Of a stretch of DNA of 64,000 nucleotides, positions 45,768 through 53,623 are shown piece by piece; within the stretch, counting starts at the first letter, position 1, and each line of letters opens with the position of its first letter. The notes under the pieces are model-generated. The model did no database searches, had not been told where the DNA came from, and worked only from the letters and a program-made list of their open reading frames with translations. Source of the DNA: Halopseudomonas formosensis (GTDB lineage: Bacteria; Pseudomonadota; Gammaproteobacteria; Pseudomonadales; Pseudomonadaceae); contig NZ_FOYD01000007.1 of assembly GCF_900115905.1 (NCBI RefSeq), positions 28,821 to 92,820 on the forward strand. The letters run 5' to 3'. The translations under genes and the position numbers were made by a program.

Positions 45768-47576
45768 ATGAGCAAGAAACGCATCAACGTAACCGACACC
45801 ATCCTGCGCGACGCCCACCAGTCCCTGCTGGCGACCCGCATGCGCACCGAAGACATGCTACCGATCTGCCCCAAGCTGGACCAGGTCGGCTACTGGTCAC
45901 TGGAAGTCTGGGGTGGCGCCACCTTTGACGCCTGCGTGCGCTTCCTCAAGGAAGATCCCTGGGAGCGTCTGCGCCAGCTGCGCGCCGCGCTGCCCAATAC
46001 CCGCCTGCAGATGCTGCTGCGCGGCCAGAACCTGCTCGGCTACCGCCATTACAGTGATGACGTGGTGCGCGCCTTCGTCGCCAAGGCGGCGGTCAACGGC
46101 ATCGACGTGTTCCGCATCTTCGACGCGATGAACGACGTACGCAACCTGCGCACCGCCATCGCGGCGGTCAAGGCGGCCGGCAAGCATGCCCAGGGCACCA
46201 TCTGCTACACCACCAGCCCGGTGCACACCGTGGAGCTGTTCGTCGAGCAGGCCAAGGCCCTGGAAGCCATGGGCGTCGATTCGCTGGCCATCAAGGACAT
46301 GGCCGGCCTGCTCACCCCCTTCGCCACCGGCGAACTGGTCGCCGCGCTCAAGGCCGCCACCAGCCTGCCGGTATTCATTCACTCCCATGACACCGCCGGT
46401 CTGGCCGCCATGTGCCAGCTCAAGGCCATCGAATGCGGCGCCGACAACATCGACACCGCCATCGGTTCCATGGCCTGGGGTACCAGTCACCCCGGTACCG
46501 AATCCATGGTCGCCGCGCTCAAGGGCACGCCCTACGACACGGGTCTGGACCTGGAGCTGATTCAGGAAATCAGCATGTACTTCATGGAAGTGCGCAAGAA
46601 ATACCACCAGTTCGAGAGCCCCTTCACCGGCGTGGATACCCGGGTGCAGATCAACCAGGTACCGGGCGGGATGATGTCCAACCTGGCCAACCAGTTGAAG
46701 GAACAGGGTGCGCTGAACCGCATCAACGAGGTGTTCGACGAGATCCCGCGGGTACGCGCCGACCTCGGCTACCCGCCGCTGGTCACTCCGACGTCACAGA
46801 TCGTCGGCACCCAGGCCGTATTCAATGTGCTGGCCGGCGAGCGTTACAAGACCATTACCAACGAGGTGAAGCTGTATCTGCAGGGGCGCTACGGCCAGGC
46901 GCCGGGCACCATCAACCCCGAAGTACAGGTCCGCGCCATCGGTGATGAGGAAGTGATCGACGTGCGCCCGGCGGACCTGCTCAAGCCGGAGATGGATCGC
47001 CTGCGCGGTGAGATCGGCAATCTGGCCAAGAGCGAGGAAGATGTACTGACCTACGCCATGTTCCCGGATATCGGCCGCAAGTTCCTCGAGGAGCGTGCCG
47101 CCGGCACCCTGCAACCGGAGGTGCTGCTGCCGATCCCCACCGGCGACGAGCGCCCGGCCAAGGCGGAGGGCGTGGCCACCGAGTTCATGATCGATGTGCA
47201 TGGCGAGAGCTACCGCATCGACATCACCGGGGTCGGCGTCAAGGGCGATGGCACCCGGCATTTCTACCTGAGCATCGATGGCATGCCGGAAGAAGTGGCC
47301 CTGACCGAGCTCAACCAGTTCGTCGGCGGTGCCGGCAAGGCGCGCGAGCGCGCCAGCAAGCCCGGACATGTGACTACCAGCATGCCCGGGAACATCGTAG
47401 ATGTGCTGGTCGCCGAGGGCGACAAGGTCAAGGCCGGTCAGGCCGTGCTGGTAAGTGAGGCGATGAAGATGGAAAGCGAGATCCAGGCTGCCATCGATGG
47501 TACCGTCAAGGCCGTGCATGTGGCCAAGGGCGATCGCGTCAACCCGGGCGAAATCCTGATCGAGATCGAGGGCTGA
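45768..47576 (+). CDS. oadA: Pyruvate carboxylase subunit B / oxaloacetate decarboxylase alpha-type
   Basis: 602 residues. The N-terminal TIM-barrel carboxyltransferase (VTDTILRDAHQSLLATRMRT, metal ligand D) runs to about 300. The PYC/OadA conserved domain (about 310-470) and the C-terminal biotinyl domain with EAMKM (biotinylated K567) follow. With pycA it converts pyruvate to oxaloacetate (anaplerosis). OadB and OadG membrane subunits are absent, so a sodium-pumping decarboxylase is unlikely. Confidence 0.94.
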   Translation: MSKKRINVTDTILRDAHQSLLATRMRTEDMLPICPKLDQVGYWSLEVWGGATFDACVRFLKEDPWERLRQLRAALPNTRLQMLLRGQNLLGYRHYSDDVVRAFVAKAAVNGIDVFRIFDAMNDVRNLRTAIAAVKAAGKHAQGTICYTTSPVHTVELFVEQAKALEAMGVDSLAIKDMAGLLTPFATGELVAALKAATSLPVFIHSHDTAGLAAMCQLKAIECGADNIDTAIGSMAWGTSHPGTESMVAALKGTPYDTGLDLELIQEISMYFMEVRKKYHQFESPFTGVDTRVQINQVPGGMMSNLANQLKEQGALNRINEVFDEIPRVRADLGYPPLVTPTSQIVGTQAVFNVLAGERYKTITNEVKLYLQGRYGQAPGTINPEVQVRAIGDEEVIDVRPADLLKPEMDRLRGEIGNLAKSEEDVLTYAMFPDIGRKFLEERAAGTLQPEVLLPIPTGDERPAKAEGVATEFMIDVHGESYRIDITGVGVKGDGTRHFYLSIDGMPEEVALTELNQFVGGAGKARERASKPGHVTTSMPGNIVDVLVAEGDKVKAGQAVLVSEAMKMESEIQAAIDGTVKAVHVAKGDRVNPGEILIEIEG

Positions 47577-47583
47577 GCCTATT

Positions 47584-47604
47584 GCGGGGAGCCCGGCTCC
47601 CCGC
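47584..47604 (+). other. Strong hairpin between pycB and the carbonic anhydrase gene
   Basis: A perfect 9-bp stem (gcggggagc / gctccccgc, loop ccg) begins 8 bases after the pycB stop. No T tract follows, so it is more likely an mRNA-stabilising or processing structure than an intrinsic terminator. Confidence 0.5.
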
Positions 47605-47628
47605 CAACCGCAGACAGAGAGCGAGCAT

Positions 47629-48315
47629 ATGCCATACAGAAAACTGAAGGGCGCCGACGACGCCATCTCCCAGATCGTTGATGGCTACATGCATTTCCAT
47701 GAGGTGGTCTATCCCGACCAGCAGGAGCTGTTCCACAAGCTGGCCTTCGAGCAGACCCCAAAAGCGATGTTCATCACCTGTGCCGATTCCCGCGTGGTAC
47801 CGGAACTCATCACCCAGAGCTCGCCGGGTGATCTGTTCGTTACCCGCAACGTGGGTAACGTGGTACCGCCCTATGGCCAGATGCTCGGTGGTGTCTCCAC
47901 CGCCATCGAATATGCGGTGGTGGCGCTGGGGGTCAAGCACATCATCATCTGCGGGCACTCCGACTGCGGCGCGATGAAGGCGGTACTCAACCCCGAGCAG
48001 CTGCGCAACATGCCGACGGTACGGGCCTGGCTGCAGCACTCGGAGGTGGCCAAGATAGTGGTGCAGGAGAACTGCTGCGACAAGCATGGCGACACCCTAG
48101 GCGTGCTGACCGAGGAGAACGTCGTCGCCCAGCTCGGTCACCTGGCCACCCACCCGTCGGTAGCATCACGCCTGGCCCGGGGCGAGCTGTTCATCCACGG
48201 CTGGGTCTACGACATCGAGACCAGCCAGATCCGCGCCTACGACATGGAAACCGGGGAGTTCCGCCGCATCGGAGACGGCCCCCTGCCGATGGCCAGCCCG
48301 AAGCCCCGTTATTGA
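47629..48315 (+). CDS. can: Beta-class carbonic anhydrase
   Basis: 228 residues. Zinc ligands C51 and D53-R55 in the CADSR motif, and H110 and C113 in HSDCGAMKA, identify the beta class. It interconverts CO2 and bicarbonate in the cytosol. It lies between pyruvate carboxylase (bicarbonate user) and purEK (N5-CAIR synthesis uses bicarbonate), 52 bases behind pycB on the same strand, so it plausibly supplies both. An AGAGAGCGAGC region precedes the ATG. Confidence 0.95.
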   Translation: MPYRKLKGADDAISQIVDGYMHFHEVVYPDQQELFHKLAFEQTPKAMFITCADSRVVPELITQSSPGDLFVTRNVGNVVPPYGQMLGGVSTAIEYAVVALGVKHIIICGHSDCGAMKAVLNPEQLRNMPTVRAWLQHSEVAKIVVQENCCDKHGDTLGVLTEENVVAQLGHLATHPSVASRLARGELFIHGWVYDIETSQIRAYDMETGEFRRIGDGPLPMASPKPRY

Positions 48316-48356
48316 CAGTCCATCGGCTGCAGGCTGGTTCAGCCGGCGGTTTGCGT

Positions 48357-48362
48357 TATAAT
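48357..48362 (+). promoter_or_regulatory. Probable -10 element of the purEK promoter
   Basis: A perfect TATAAT lies 89 bases upstream of the purE ATG. A clear TTGACA at 17 bases is missing (nearest is ctggtt), though TTGACA occurs at 48,312-48,317, too far away. Start would be near 48,370, giving a leader of about 80 bases. Confidence 0.5.
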
Positions 48363-48397
48363 CGCCGGTTTCCGGCCATTGGCCTGCATTTCACTTC

Positions 48398-48430
48398 GAG
48401 CCACGCCCTGCCGCGTGGCTCTTTATTTTC
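48398..48430 (+). terminator. Terminator/attenuator hairpin in the purE leader
   Basis: gagccacg / cgtggctc (8-bp stem, loop of 8) is followed by tttattttc. It lies downstream of the TATAAT and 21 bases before the purE ATG. It can terminate read-through from the carbonic anhydrase gene, or attenuate purE transcripts. Confidence 0.6.
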
Positions 48431-48450
48431 AGTCATCAAGAGGCACGAAA

Positions 48451-48942
48451 ATGACCGCACTGGTTGGCGTGATCATGGGCTCGAAGTCCGATTGGTCCAC
48501 CATGAGCCATACGGCTGACATGCTGGAACAGCTGGGCATTCCCCATGAGGTGAAGGTAGTCTCCGCCCACCGCACCCCCGATCTGCTGTTCGACTATGCC
48601 GCCTCGGCAGCCGACCGTGGTATCGAGGTGATCATTGCCGGCGCCGGTGGTGCTGCGCACCTGCCGGGCATGTGCGCGGCCAAGACTCACCTGCCGGTGC
48701 TCGGCGTGCCGGTGCAGTCCTCGATGCTCTCCGGCGTCGACTCGCTGCTGTCGATAGTGCAGATGCCCGCCGGGGTTCCGGTCGCTACCCTGGCCATCGG
48801 CAAGGCCGGTGCGGTGAATGCCGCGCTGCTGGCCGCCAGCATCCTCGGCGCCCGCCATCCGCAGTTCCATCAGGCGCTGAAGGAGTTCCGCGCCACCCAG
48901 ACCGATACCGTGCTGGATAACCCGGACCCCCGTCAGGCTTGA
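48451..48942 (+). CDS. purE: N5-carboxyaminoimidazole ribonucleotide mutase
   Basis: 163 residues; class I PurE. Active-site loops are visible as [13 protein letters not shown] and VVSAHRTPD (catalytic His), and [11 protein letters not shown]. It moves the carboxyl group from N5 to C4 of the imidazole ribonucleotide in purine synthesis. The ATG is 24 codons inside the longest frame and gives the family N-terminus ([11 protein letters not shown]) with an AAGAGGCACG site. It is followed by purK after 10 bases, as in most proteobacteria. Confidence 0.97.
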   Translation: MTALVGVIMGSKSDWSTMSHTADMLEQLGIPHEVKVVSAHRTPDLLFDYAASAADRGIEVIIAGAGGAAHLPGMCAAKTHLPVLGVPVQSSMLSGVDSLLSIVQMPAGVPVATLAIGKAGAVNAALLAASILGARHPQFHQALKEFRATQTDTVLDNPDPRQA

Positions 48943-48952
48943 GGAGATCACC

Positions 48953-50032
48953 ATGAAGATCGGCATCATAGGCGCAGGCCAACTCGGACGCATGCTGGCT
49001 CTGGCCGGCACCCCGCTGGGCCAGGATTTCGTCTTTCTGGATCCGGCGACTGACGCCTGCGCCGCCGCTCTGGGCGAGCATCTGTGCGCCGGTTATGACG
49101 ACCGCGAACAGCTCCGGCGCCTGGCCGAGGATGTCGATGTGGTGACCTTCGAGTTCGAGAACGTGCCCGCCGAGACCGTGGATTTTCTCGCCCAGTACGT
49201 TCCCGTCTATCCCAACGCCGAGTCCCTGCGCATCGCCCGGGATCGCTGGTTCGAGAAATCCATGTTCCAGGAGCTGGATATCCCCACCCCGGCCTTCGCC
49301 GATGTGCTGTCCCAGGCCGAGCTGGAGTCCGCGGTGCAGCTGATCGGCCTGCCGGCTGTGCTCAAGACCCGCACCATGGGTTATGACGGCAAGGGGCAGA
49401 AGGTGCTGCGCCAGCCCCAGGATGTGGCCGACGCCTTTGCCGAACTGGGTTGCGTACCCTGCATTCTCGAAGGCTTCGTCCCCTTCACCGGGGAAGTCTC
49501 GCTGATCGCGGTACGCGGTCGCGACGGCGATACCCGTTTCTATCCGCTGGTGCACAACACCCACAAGGACGGCATCCTGCGCCTGTCGGTGGCCAGCAAC
49601 GCGCATCCGCTGCAGGCCCAGGCCGAGAACTACGCCCTGCGGGTGCTGGACAAGCTCAACTACGTTGGCGTGCTGGCCTTCGAGTTCTTCGAGATCGATG
49701 GCGGCCTGAAGGCCAACGAGATAGCGCCGCGGGTGCACAACTCCGGTCACTGGACCATCGAAGGGGCCGAGTGCAGCCAGTTCGAGAACCACCTGCGCGC
49801 CATTGCCGGGCTGCCGCTGGGCTCCACCGCCAAGGTCGGCCAGAGCGCCATGATCAACTTCATCGGCGAGGTGCCGGCCATCAGCAAGCTGGCCGCCATC
49901 GCCGACTGCCACCCCCATCACTACGGCAAGGCCTTCAAGCCCGGACGCAAGGTCGGTCACGCCACCGTGCGCTGCGCCGACAGTGCCAGCCTGCAGAGCC
50001 GGATCGCTGAAGTTCAGGCACTGACCGACTGA
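48953..50032 (+). CDS. purK: 5-(carboxyamino)imidazole ribonucleotide synthase
   Basis: 359 residues, ATP-grasp ligase. N-terminal IGIIGAGQLGRMLALAG, ATP site KTRTMGYDGKGQKVL, and C-terminal NEIAPRVHNSGHWTIEGAECSQFENHLRA (split over two motifs) are family marks. It makes N5-CAIR from AIR, ATP and bicarbonate, the substrate of PurE. GAGGAGATCACC precedes the ATG; it forms an operon with purE. Confidence 0.97.
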   Translation: MKIGIIGAGQLGRMLALAGTPLGQDFVFLDPATDACAAALGEHLCAGYDDREQLRRLAEDVDVVTFEFENVPAETVDFLAQYVPVYPNAESLRIARDRWFEKSMFQELDIPTPAFADVLSQAELESAVQLIGLPAVLKTRTMGYDGKGQKVLRQPQDVADAFAELGCVPCILEGFVPFTGEVSLIAVRGRDGDTRFYPLVHNTHKDGILRLSVASNAHPLQAQAENYALRVLDKLNYVGVLAFEFFEIDGGLKANEIAPRVHNSGHWTIEGAECSQFENHLRAIAGLPLGSTAKVGQSAMINFIGEVPAISKLAAIADCHPHHYGKAFKPGRKVGHATVRCADSASLQSRIAEVQALTD

Positions 50033-50059
50033 GGCCAGCCGATGACTCGGGAGACGACC

Positions 50060-50590
50060 ATGCTGCGCCTGCTGTCCGTTCTGCTCCTGAGTCTCGGGCT
50101 GGCCCTGCCGGCCGTCGCCGCCCAGGTGGTGGACTGGTTGGACCTGCTGCCCGAGGAAGACTACCAGGCCATGCTCGACATGCCCGAGATCGGCCACGAC
50201 TGGGGCGAGGAGGCACCGGGGGACTTCACCAGCAATCTGCGCAATCAGGACCGGGACCTGCCCGAGGTGATGTACTCCACCCGCGTGGTCGAGGCGATGC
50301 ACGACCGGGCCATCCAGATCGGCGGTTATCCGGTACCCCTGGATACCGATGCCCGGGGCCGCTATACCAGCTTCTTCCTGGTGCCCTGGCCGGGCGCCTG
50401 CATCCATGTTCCGCCACCACCGCCGAACCAGATCATCCTGGTGGATTACCCCGCCGGCTTCGCCATCGAGGACATCTACGAACCGCTCTGGCTGACCGGG
50501 CAGTTGAGGGTGGAACAGACCAGCAATGCCCTGGCCGACGCCAGCTACCGCCTGCGTGCCGATGAGGTACGTCCCTACCAGGGCGAGTGA
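50060..50590 (+). CDS. DUF3299 exported protein
   Basis: 176 residues with a signal peptide (MLRLLSVLLLSLGLALPAVAA). The mature part contains RAIQIGGYPVPLDTD, FFLVPWPGACIHVPPPPPNQIILV (split over two motifs) and a C-terminal YRLRADEV, all typical of DUF3299 periplasmic proteins, possibly related to ABC-type metal or cell-envelope functions but not characterised. An upstream ATG (50,042) is in frame; the one used has CGGGAGACGACC before it. It follows purK by 27 bases. Confidence 0.85.
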   Translation: MLRLLSVLLLSLGLALPAVAAQVVDWLDLLPEEDYQAMLDMPEIGHDWGEEAPGDFTSNLRNQDRDLPEVMYSTRVVEAMHDRAIQIGGYPVPLDTDARGRYTSFFLVPWPGACIHVPPPPPNQIILVDYPAGFAIEDIYEPLWLTGQLRVEQTSNALADASYRLRADEVRPYQGE

Positions 50591-50597
50591 TGCCAAT

Positions 50598-50630
50598 AGC
50601 GCTCGCCCACACGGGTGAGCGCTGTATTTC
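50598..50630 (+). terminator. Probable terminator after the purEK-DUF3299 operon
   Basis: agcgctcgccc / gggtgagcgct forms an 11-bp stem (one G-U pair) with loop acac, followed by gtatttc. A modest T tract. Confidence 0.6.
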
Positions 50631-50680
50631 GGGGGTTCCGGTAAGCTCGTTGCCATATTCATTCATGCAAGGGAGGCATG

Positions 50681-51610
50681 ATGGCGGGCTATTTCGGATT
50701 GGGACTGGTACTCTTGGGCCTGGGTATCGGCCAATACTGGCTGCAGGTACGCCCGGTGCCCTCTCCGCCGCAGATAACCATGGCTGCAGACATCTATCCG
50801 GTCGGCGAAGGCTGGATCCTGCATCGCCGGGTTTCCGAGCCGCGGGCAACCGTCGTCGTCATGCACGGCCTGCTGGAAAACCCGCTGTACTTCACCCGCT
50901 ACTATGAAGATCCCGAGCTGGAACTGATCATGATCGGGGCCACCGGCTATCAGTTGCCCGTGACCTCCGCCGACCGTCCGGAGGCTCCCTGGGATCTCCC
51001 GCCCGCCGGTACCCCAGGTACCATCGCCGCCGATGCCCAGCTGCTCAACCTGGCCCTGGAACATCTGCCCGGCACCCGAAACGTCCGGGTCCACGGGCAT
51101 TCCCGTGGCGGCGCGGTGATCCTCCAGGCCGCCAGTGAACGACCGGATCTCTTCAGTCAGGTGGAGGTCATTCTCGAGGCCCCGGTACTGCCCCAGGGGC
51201 AGCCCTATCGGCCATCCTCCGCCATCAGTCGCCTGTTGCTGCCATCCCTGCACCTGCTGTGGCAGCGACGCCCGGACATGCTGCTTGAGCAACCCATCTG
51301 GGGGCCGCTGGACGACCCGGACAAGCGCGAATTGATCCGGGCCATGCCGTTCAACCCGCGCAGCAGCGCCCTGCTGCTGACCAATGTCCGGGATCTGCTG
51401 GGGTGGATGGACAGCAGCAGTACGGAGATCTACCGTCACGTGCAACGGGGTGCCATACTGGTGCCCGGCCGGGACAGGGTGCTGAACAGCGCCGCGATGC
51501 TCGACAGCGCCCATCAGGCCGAGAACCTGCAGATAGTCGAAGTGCCCGAGGGCAGCCATTTCGTTCTGCTGGATAATCCCGAGTCGATACCGCCGTTACG
51601 GAACCCTTGA
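50681..51610 (+). CDS. Membrane-anchored alpha/beta hydrolase
   Basis: 309 residues. An N-terminal hydrophobic segment (about 1-22) probably anchors the protein. The fold has VVVMHGLLENPLYF (oxyanion loop), nucleophile elbow GHSRGG with Ser141, and C-terminal His in GSHFVLLD. Substrate is unknown. The stop overlaps the trmO start (TGATG), so both genes are cotranscribed. An ATG one codon earlier is possible, but it is too close to the GGGAGG site. Confidence 0.85.
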   Translation: MAGYFGLGLVLLGLGIGQYWLQVRPVPSPPQITMAADIYPVGEGWILHRRVSEPRATVVVMHGLLENPLYFTRYYEDPELELIMIGATGYQLPVTSADRPEAPWDLPPAGTPGTIAADAQLLNLALEHLPGTRNVRVHGHSRGGAVILQAASERPDLFSQVEVILEAPVLPQGQPYRPSSAISRLLLPSLHLLWQRRPDMLLEQPIWGPLDDPDKRELIRAMPFNPRSSALLLTNVRDLLGWMDSSSTEIYRHVQRGAILVPGRDRVLNSAAMLDSAHQAENLQIVEVPEGSHFVLLDNPESIPPLRNP

Positions 51611-52308
51611 TGTCCTACAGCTTCGAACCCATTGGCGTTGTCCGTTCCTGTTTTGCCGAGAAGTTCGCCATTCCCCGCCAGCCCCGGCTGGCGCCGGCCG
51701 CCACCGGCGTGCTGGAGCTGTTTCCCCCCTATGACCGCCCGGAGGCCATCGCCGGGCTGGAACAGGTAAGCCATCTCTGGCTGCTGTTCGTGTTCCATGC
51801 CGCCGCCAGTGGCCCGGAGCACATCCGGGTGCGGCCACCGCGTCTGGGCGGGAACCAGCGCATCGGCGTCTTTGCCAGCCGCGCCACTCACCGACCCAAT
51901 CCCCTGGGCCAGTCGGTGGTGCGCCTGGACGGAATAGAAGCCGGACGCCTGCATGTATCGGGTATCGACCTGCTCGACGGCACACCGCTGCTGGATATCA
52001 AGCCCTATGTCCCCTATGCAGACAGCGTCTGCGAGGCGACCAACGACCTCGCCCCGGCCCCGCCTGTATTACTGCCGGTCAGCTGGTCCAGCGCGGCCCT
52101 GGACCAGGCACGCATGCATGCCGGGCGCCTGCAGCAACCGGTATTGGAGCTGATCGATCAGTGCTTGGCGCAGGACCCCAAACCGGCCTACCAGCAACCG
52201 GATGCCAGTCGCGAATATGCCGCCCGGTTCTGGGACATCGACGTGCGCTGGCACTATCCGGAGCCGGACCGCATCCACGTACTGTCGGTGACCCGTCATG
52301 GTGATTGA
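51610..52308 (+). CDS. trmO: tRNA (N6-threonylcarbamoyladenosine-37) methyltransferase TrmO
   Basis: 232 residues. TrmO (YaeB/TsaA) family: PIGVVRSCFAEKFAIPRQP at the N-terminus, GLEQVSHLWLLFVFH, FASRATHRPNPLGQSVVRL (SAM site) and DLLDGTPLLDIKPYVPYADS. It methylates t6A37 in tRNAs that read ACY codons. It overlaps the hydrolase upstream by one base and the DUF3301 gene downstream by 11 bases, so it is one transcription unit. Confidence 0.94.
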   Translation: MSYSFEPIGVVRSCFAEKFAIPRQPRLAPAATGVLELFPPYDRPEAIAGLEQVSHLWLLFVFHAAASGPEHIRVRPPRLGGNQRIGVFASRATHRPNPLGQSVVRLDGIEAGRLHVSGIDLLDGTPLLDIKPYVPYADSVCEATNDLAPAPPVLLPVSWSSAALDQARMHAGRLQQPVLELIDQCLAQDPKPAYQQPDASREYAARFWDIDVRWHYPEPDRIHVLSVTRHGD

Positions 52309-52660
52309 TCTGGGACATGTCGCCCTGATGCTGCTGGTCGCGGCCATCGGGGCCTGGATCTGGCGCGGCATGGGGTTGCATGACCAGGCACTGTCGATCG
52401 CCCGACGGCACTGCCGGCAGGCCGGCGTGCAGCTGCTGGATGAGAGTGTGGCCCTGACCCGTCTGCGCCCTGCCCGGGGCCGCTGGGGCCGGCCGGGCCT
52501 GCGGCGACGCTATGCCTTCGAATTCACCGTCACCGGCGAGCGTCGCTACGCCGGCTTTGTCGAGATGCAGGGTCGGCATCTGTTCCGCGTCGAGCTGGCT
52601 CCCCACCCCTTTCCCGGGGGCAAGGATGACGAGACGGCGTTTCCCCCGCGGCTCGGGTGA
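52298..52660 (+). CDS. DUF3301 membrane protein
   Basis: 120 residues. One N-terminal membrane helix (about 6-24), then a basic, Arg-rich domain (RARRH/LRPARGRWGRPGLRRRYAFEF region about 35-75) with the DUF3301 pattern QALSIARRHCRQAGVQLLDESVAL, conserved in gammaproteobacteria with unknown function. It is translationally linked to trmO, whose stop it overlaps. Confidence 0.85.
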   Translation: MVIDLGHVALMLLVAAIGAWIWRGMGLHDQALSIARRHCRQAGVQLLDESVALTRLRPARGRWGRPGLRRRYAFEFTVTGERRYAGFVEMQGRHLFRVELAPHPFPGGKDDETAFPPRLG

Positions 52661-52669
52661 ACACCGCTT

Positions 52670-52685
52670 CGTTTCACGTGGAACA
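52670..52685. promoter_or_regulatory. parS: parS centromere-like site
   Basis: cGTTTCACGTGGAACA matches the parS 16-mer TGTTNCACGTGNAACA at all fixed positions except the first (C for T). It is intergenic between the DUF3301 gene and the small exported Cys-rich gene. ParB would bind here to load the chromosome-segregation complex. Eleven kb from parB, in the range where Pseudomonas parS sites cluster around oriC. I found no second site of this quality in the window. Confidence 0.85.
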
Positions 52686-52743
52686 CCTTGCCTCGGCCTC
52701 AGGCGGGCATTAAGGTAGGTCAACCCCTGTCGGAACGTGAATC

Positions 52744-53106
52744 ATGCGTCTTGCCTCCCTCCTGCTGCTTGCCTGCCTGAGCATGGACGTGCTCGCCGAA
52801 GCCTGCCTGATCGAGTCCAGTGATGACCAGCTGCCGGTACGCATGTGCCAGCAGAACATCAGCATTCCCGCCAATCTGTTCCGTGACAGCTTCTGCCAGC
52901 CGCAGATTCCGGACCGCAGCTTCGAGGTAAGTTTCGTCGAGCGCTGCCCCGAGGGCGCCTACGGTATCTGCGACAGTGCCCGCAGCGAGGGCGTGGCCTA
53001 CCGGCAATCGATCCACTACTACAGCGAGCCGGACGACCGGCCCCTGCTGCAGACCTGGTGCGAGCAGTTCAATGACGGCCAGTGGCGCACGCCCGATTCA
53101 GAATGA
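52744..53106 (+). CDS. Small exported Cys-rich protein
   Basis: 120 residues with signal peptide MRLASLLLLACLSMDVLAEA. The mature part has six cysteines (in ACL, MCQ, FCQ, RCP, ICD and WCE), probably three disulfides, and no domain I recognise. Proteins of this kind are conserved among pseudomonads without known function. It starts 58 bases downstream of the parS site. Its last 9 bases overlap the 3-prime end of the convergent DUF192 gene. Confidence 0.75.
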   Translation: MRLASLLLLACLSMDVLAEACLIESSDDQLPVRMCQQNISIPANLFRDSFCQPQIPDRSFEVSFVERCPEGAYGICDSARSEGVAYRQSIHYYSEPDDRPLLQTWCEQFNDGQWRTPDSE

Positions 53107-53559
53107 GGGGGCCGGCGTGCGTTCGCGCCCGCCCAGGTCCAGCACATCCCCCACCTGCAGACCCAGTCGATCCGCTGTCCCGGCGGGCAGTTCGATGACG
53201 AAGCGCAGGGGGTGTTGCTCCTGGTAGATCTCGCAAGGCAGCTCCTCGCAGGGGGGCACCGAGTGGAAGATCCGCTGGATGGCGGCCTGCCCGTCGACAA
53301 ACAGCAGATCCAGGGAGATGCGCATGTTGCGCATCCAGATCGCAGGGGTGGCACCGGAAGGAAAGTCGAACAGCATGCCGCTTCCGGCAGGCAGCGCTTC
53401 GCGCTCCATGAGCCCCTGGCGCCGGCTGTCCGGGTCAGCGGCCAGTTCCAGCCGGAACAGCTCGTCCCCGATCCGGGCCTGGATCAGCTCCTGCGCTGCC
53501 AGCGGCAGAGCGGTCAGACAGCAGAACAACCCGGGGATGAACCGTCGCAGTAAGGTCAC
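53098..53559 (-). CDS. DUF192 exported protein
   Basis: 153 residues with a signal peptide (MTLLRRFIPGLFCCLTALPLAA). DUF192 marks are present: DSRRQGLMEREALPAGSGMLF, WMRNMRISLDLLFVDG and a hydrophobic FVIELPAGTADRLGLQVGD. The small beta-rich fold is widespread; function is unknown. It is convergent with the Cys-rich gene and shares the last 9 bases. Confidence 0.9.
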   Translation of the reverse strand: MTLLRRFIPGLFCCLTALPLAAQELIQARIGDELFRLELAADPDSRRQGLMEREALPAGSGMLFDFPSGATPAIWMRNMRISLDLLFVDGQAAIQRIFHSVPPCEELPCEIYQEQHPLRFVIELPAGTADRLGLQVGDVLDLGGRERTPAPSF

Positions 53560-53623
53560 GCCTTCTCCTTGAGCATGTTCCGGTGACGAAGAATATCAGA
53601 TGGCCTGCATCCGCCAGGGCGGT

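Noticed and set aside
44307-47576. Sodium-pumping oxaloacetate decarboxylase
   Set aside because: Only the alpha-type subunit and a biotin carboxylase are present. The OadB and OadG membrane subunits are absent, so the two-subunit pyruvate carboxylase fits better.
51430-51450. Second parS site (CACGTG near 51,440)
   Set aside because: Only the core and one half match; the left arm differs completely, and it lies inside the hydrolase gene.
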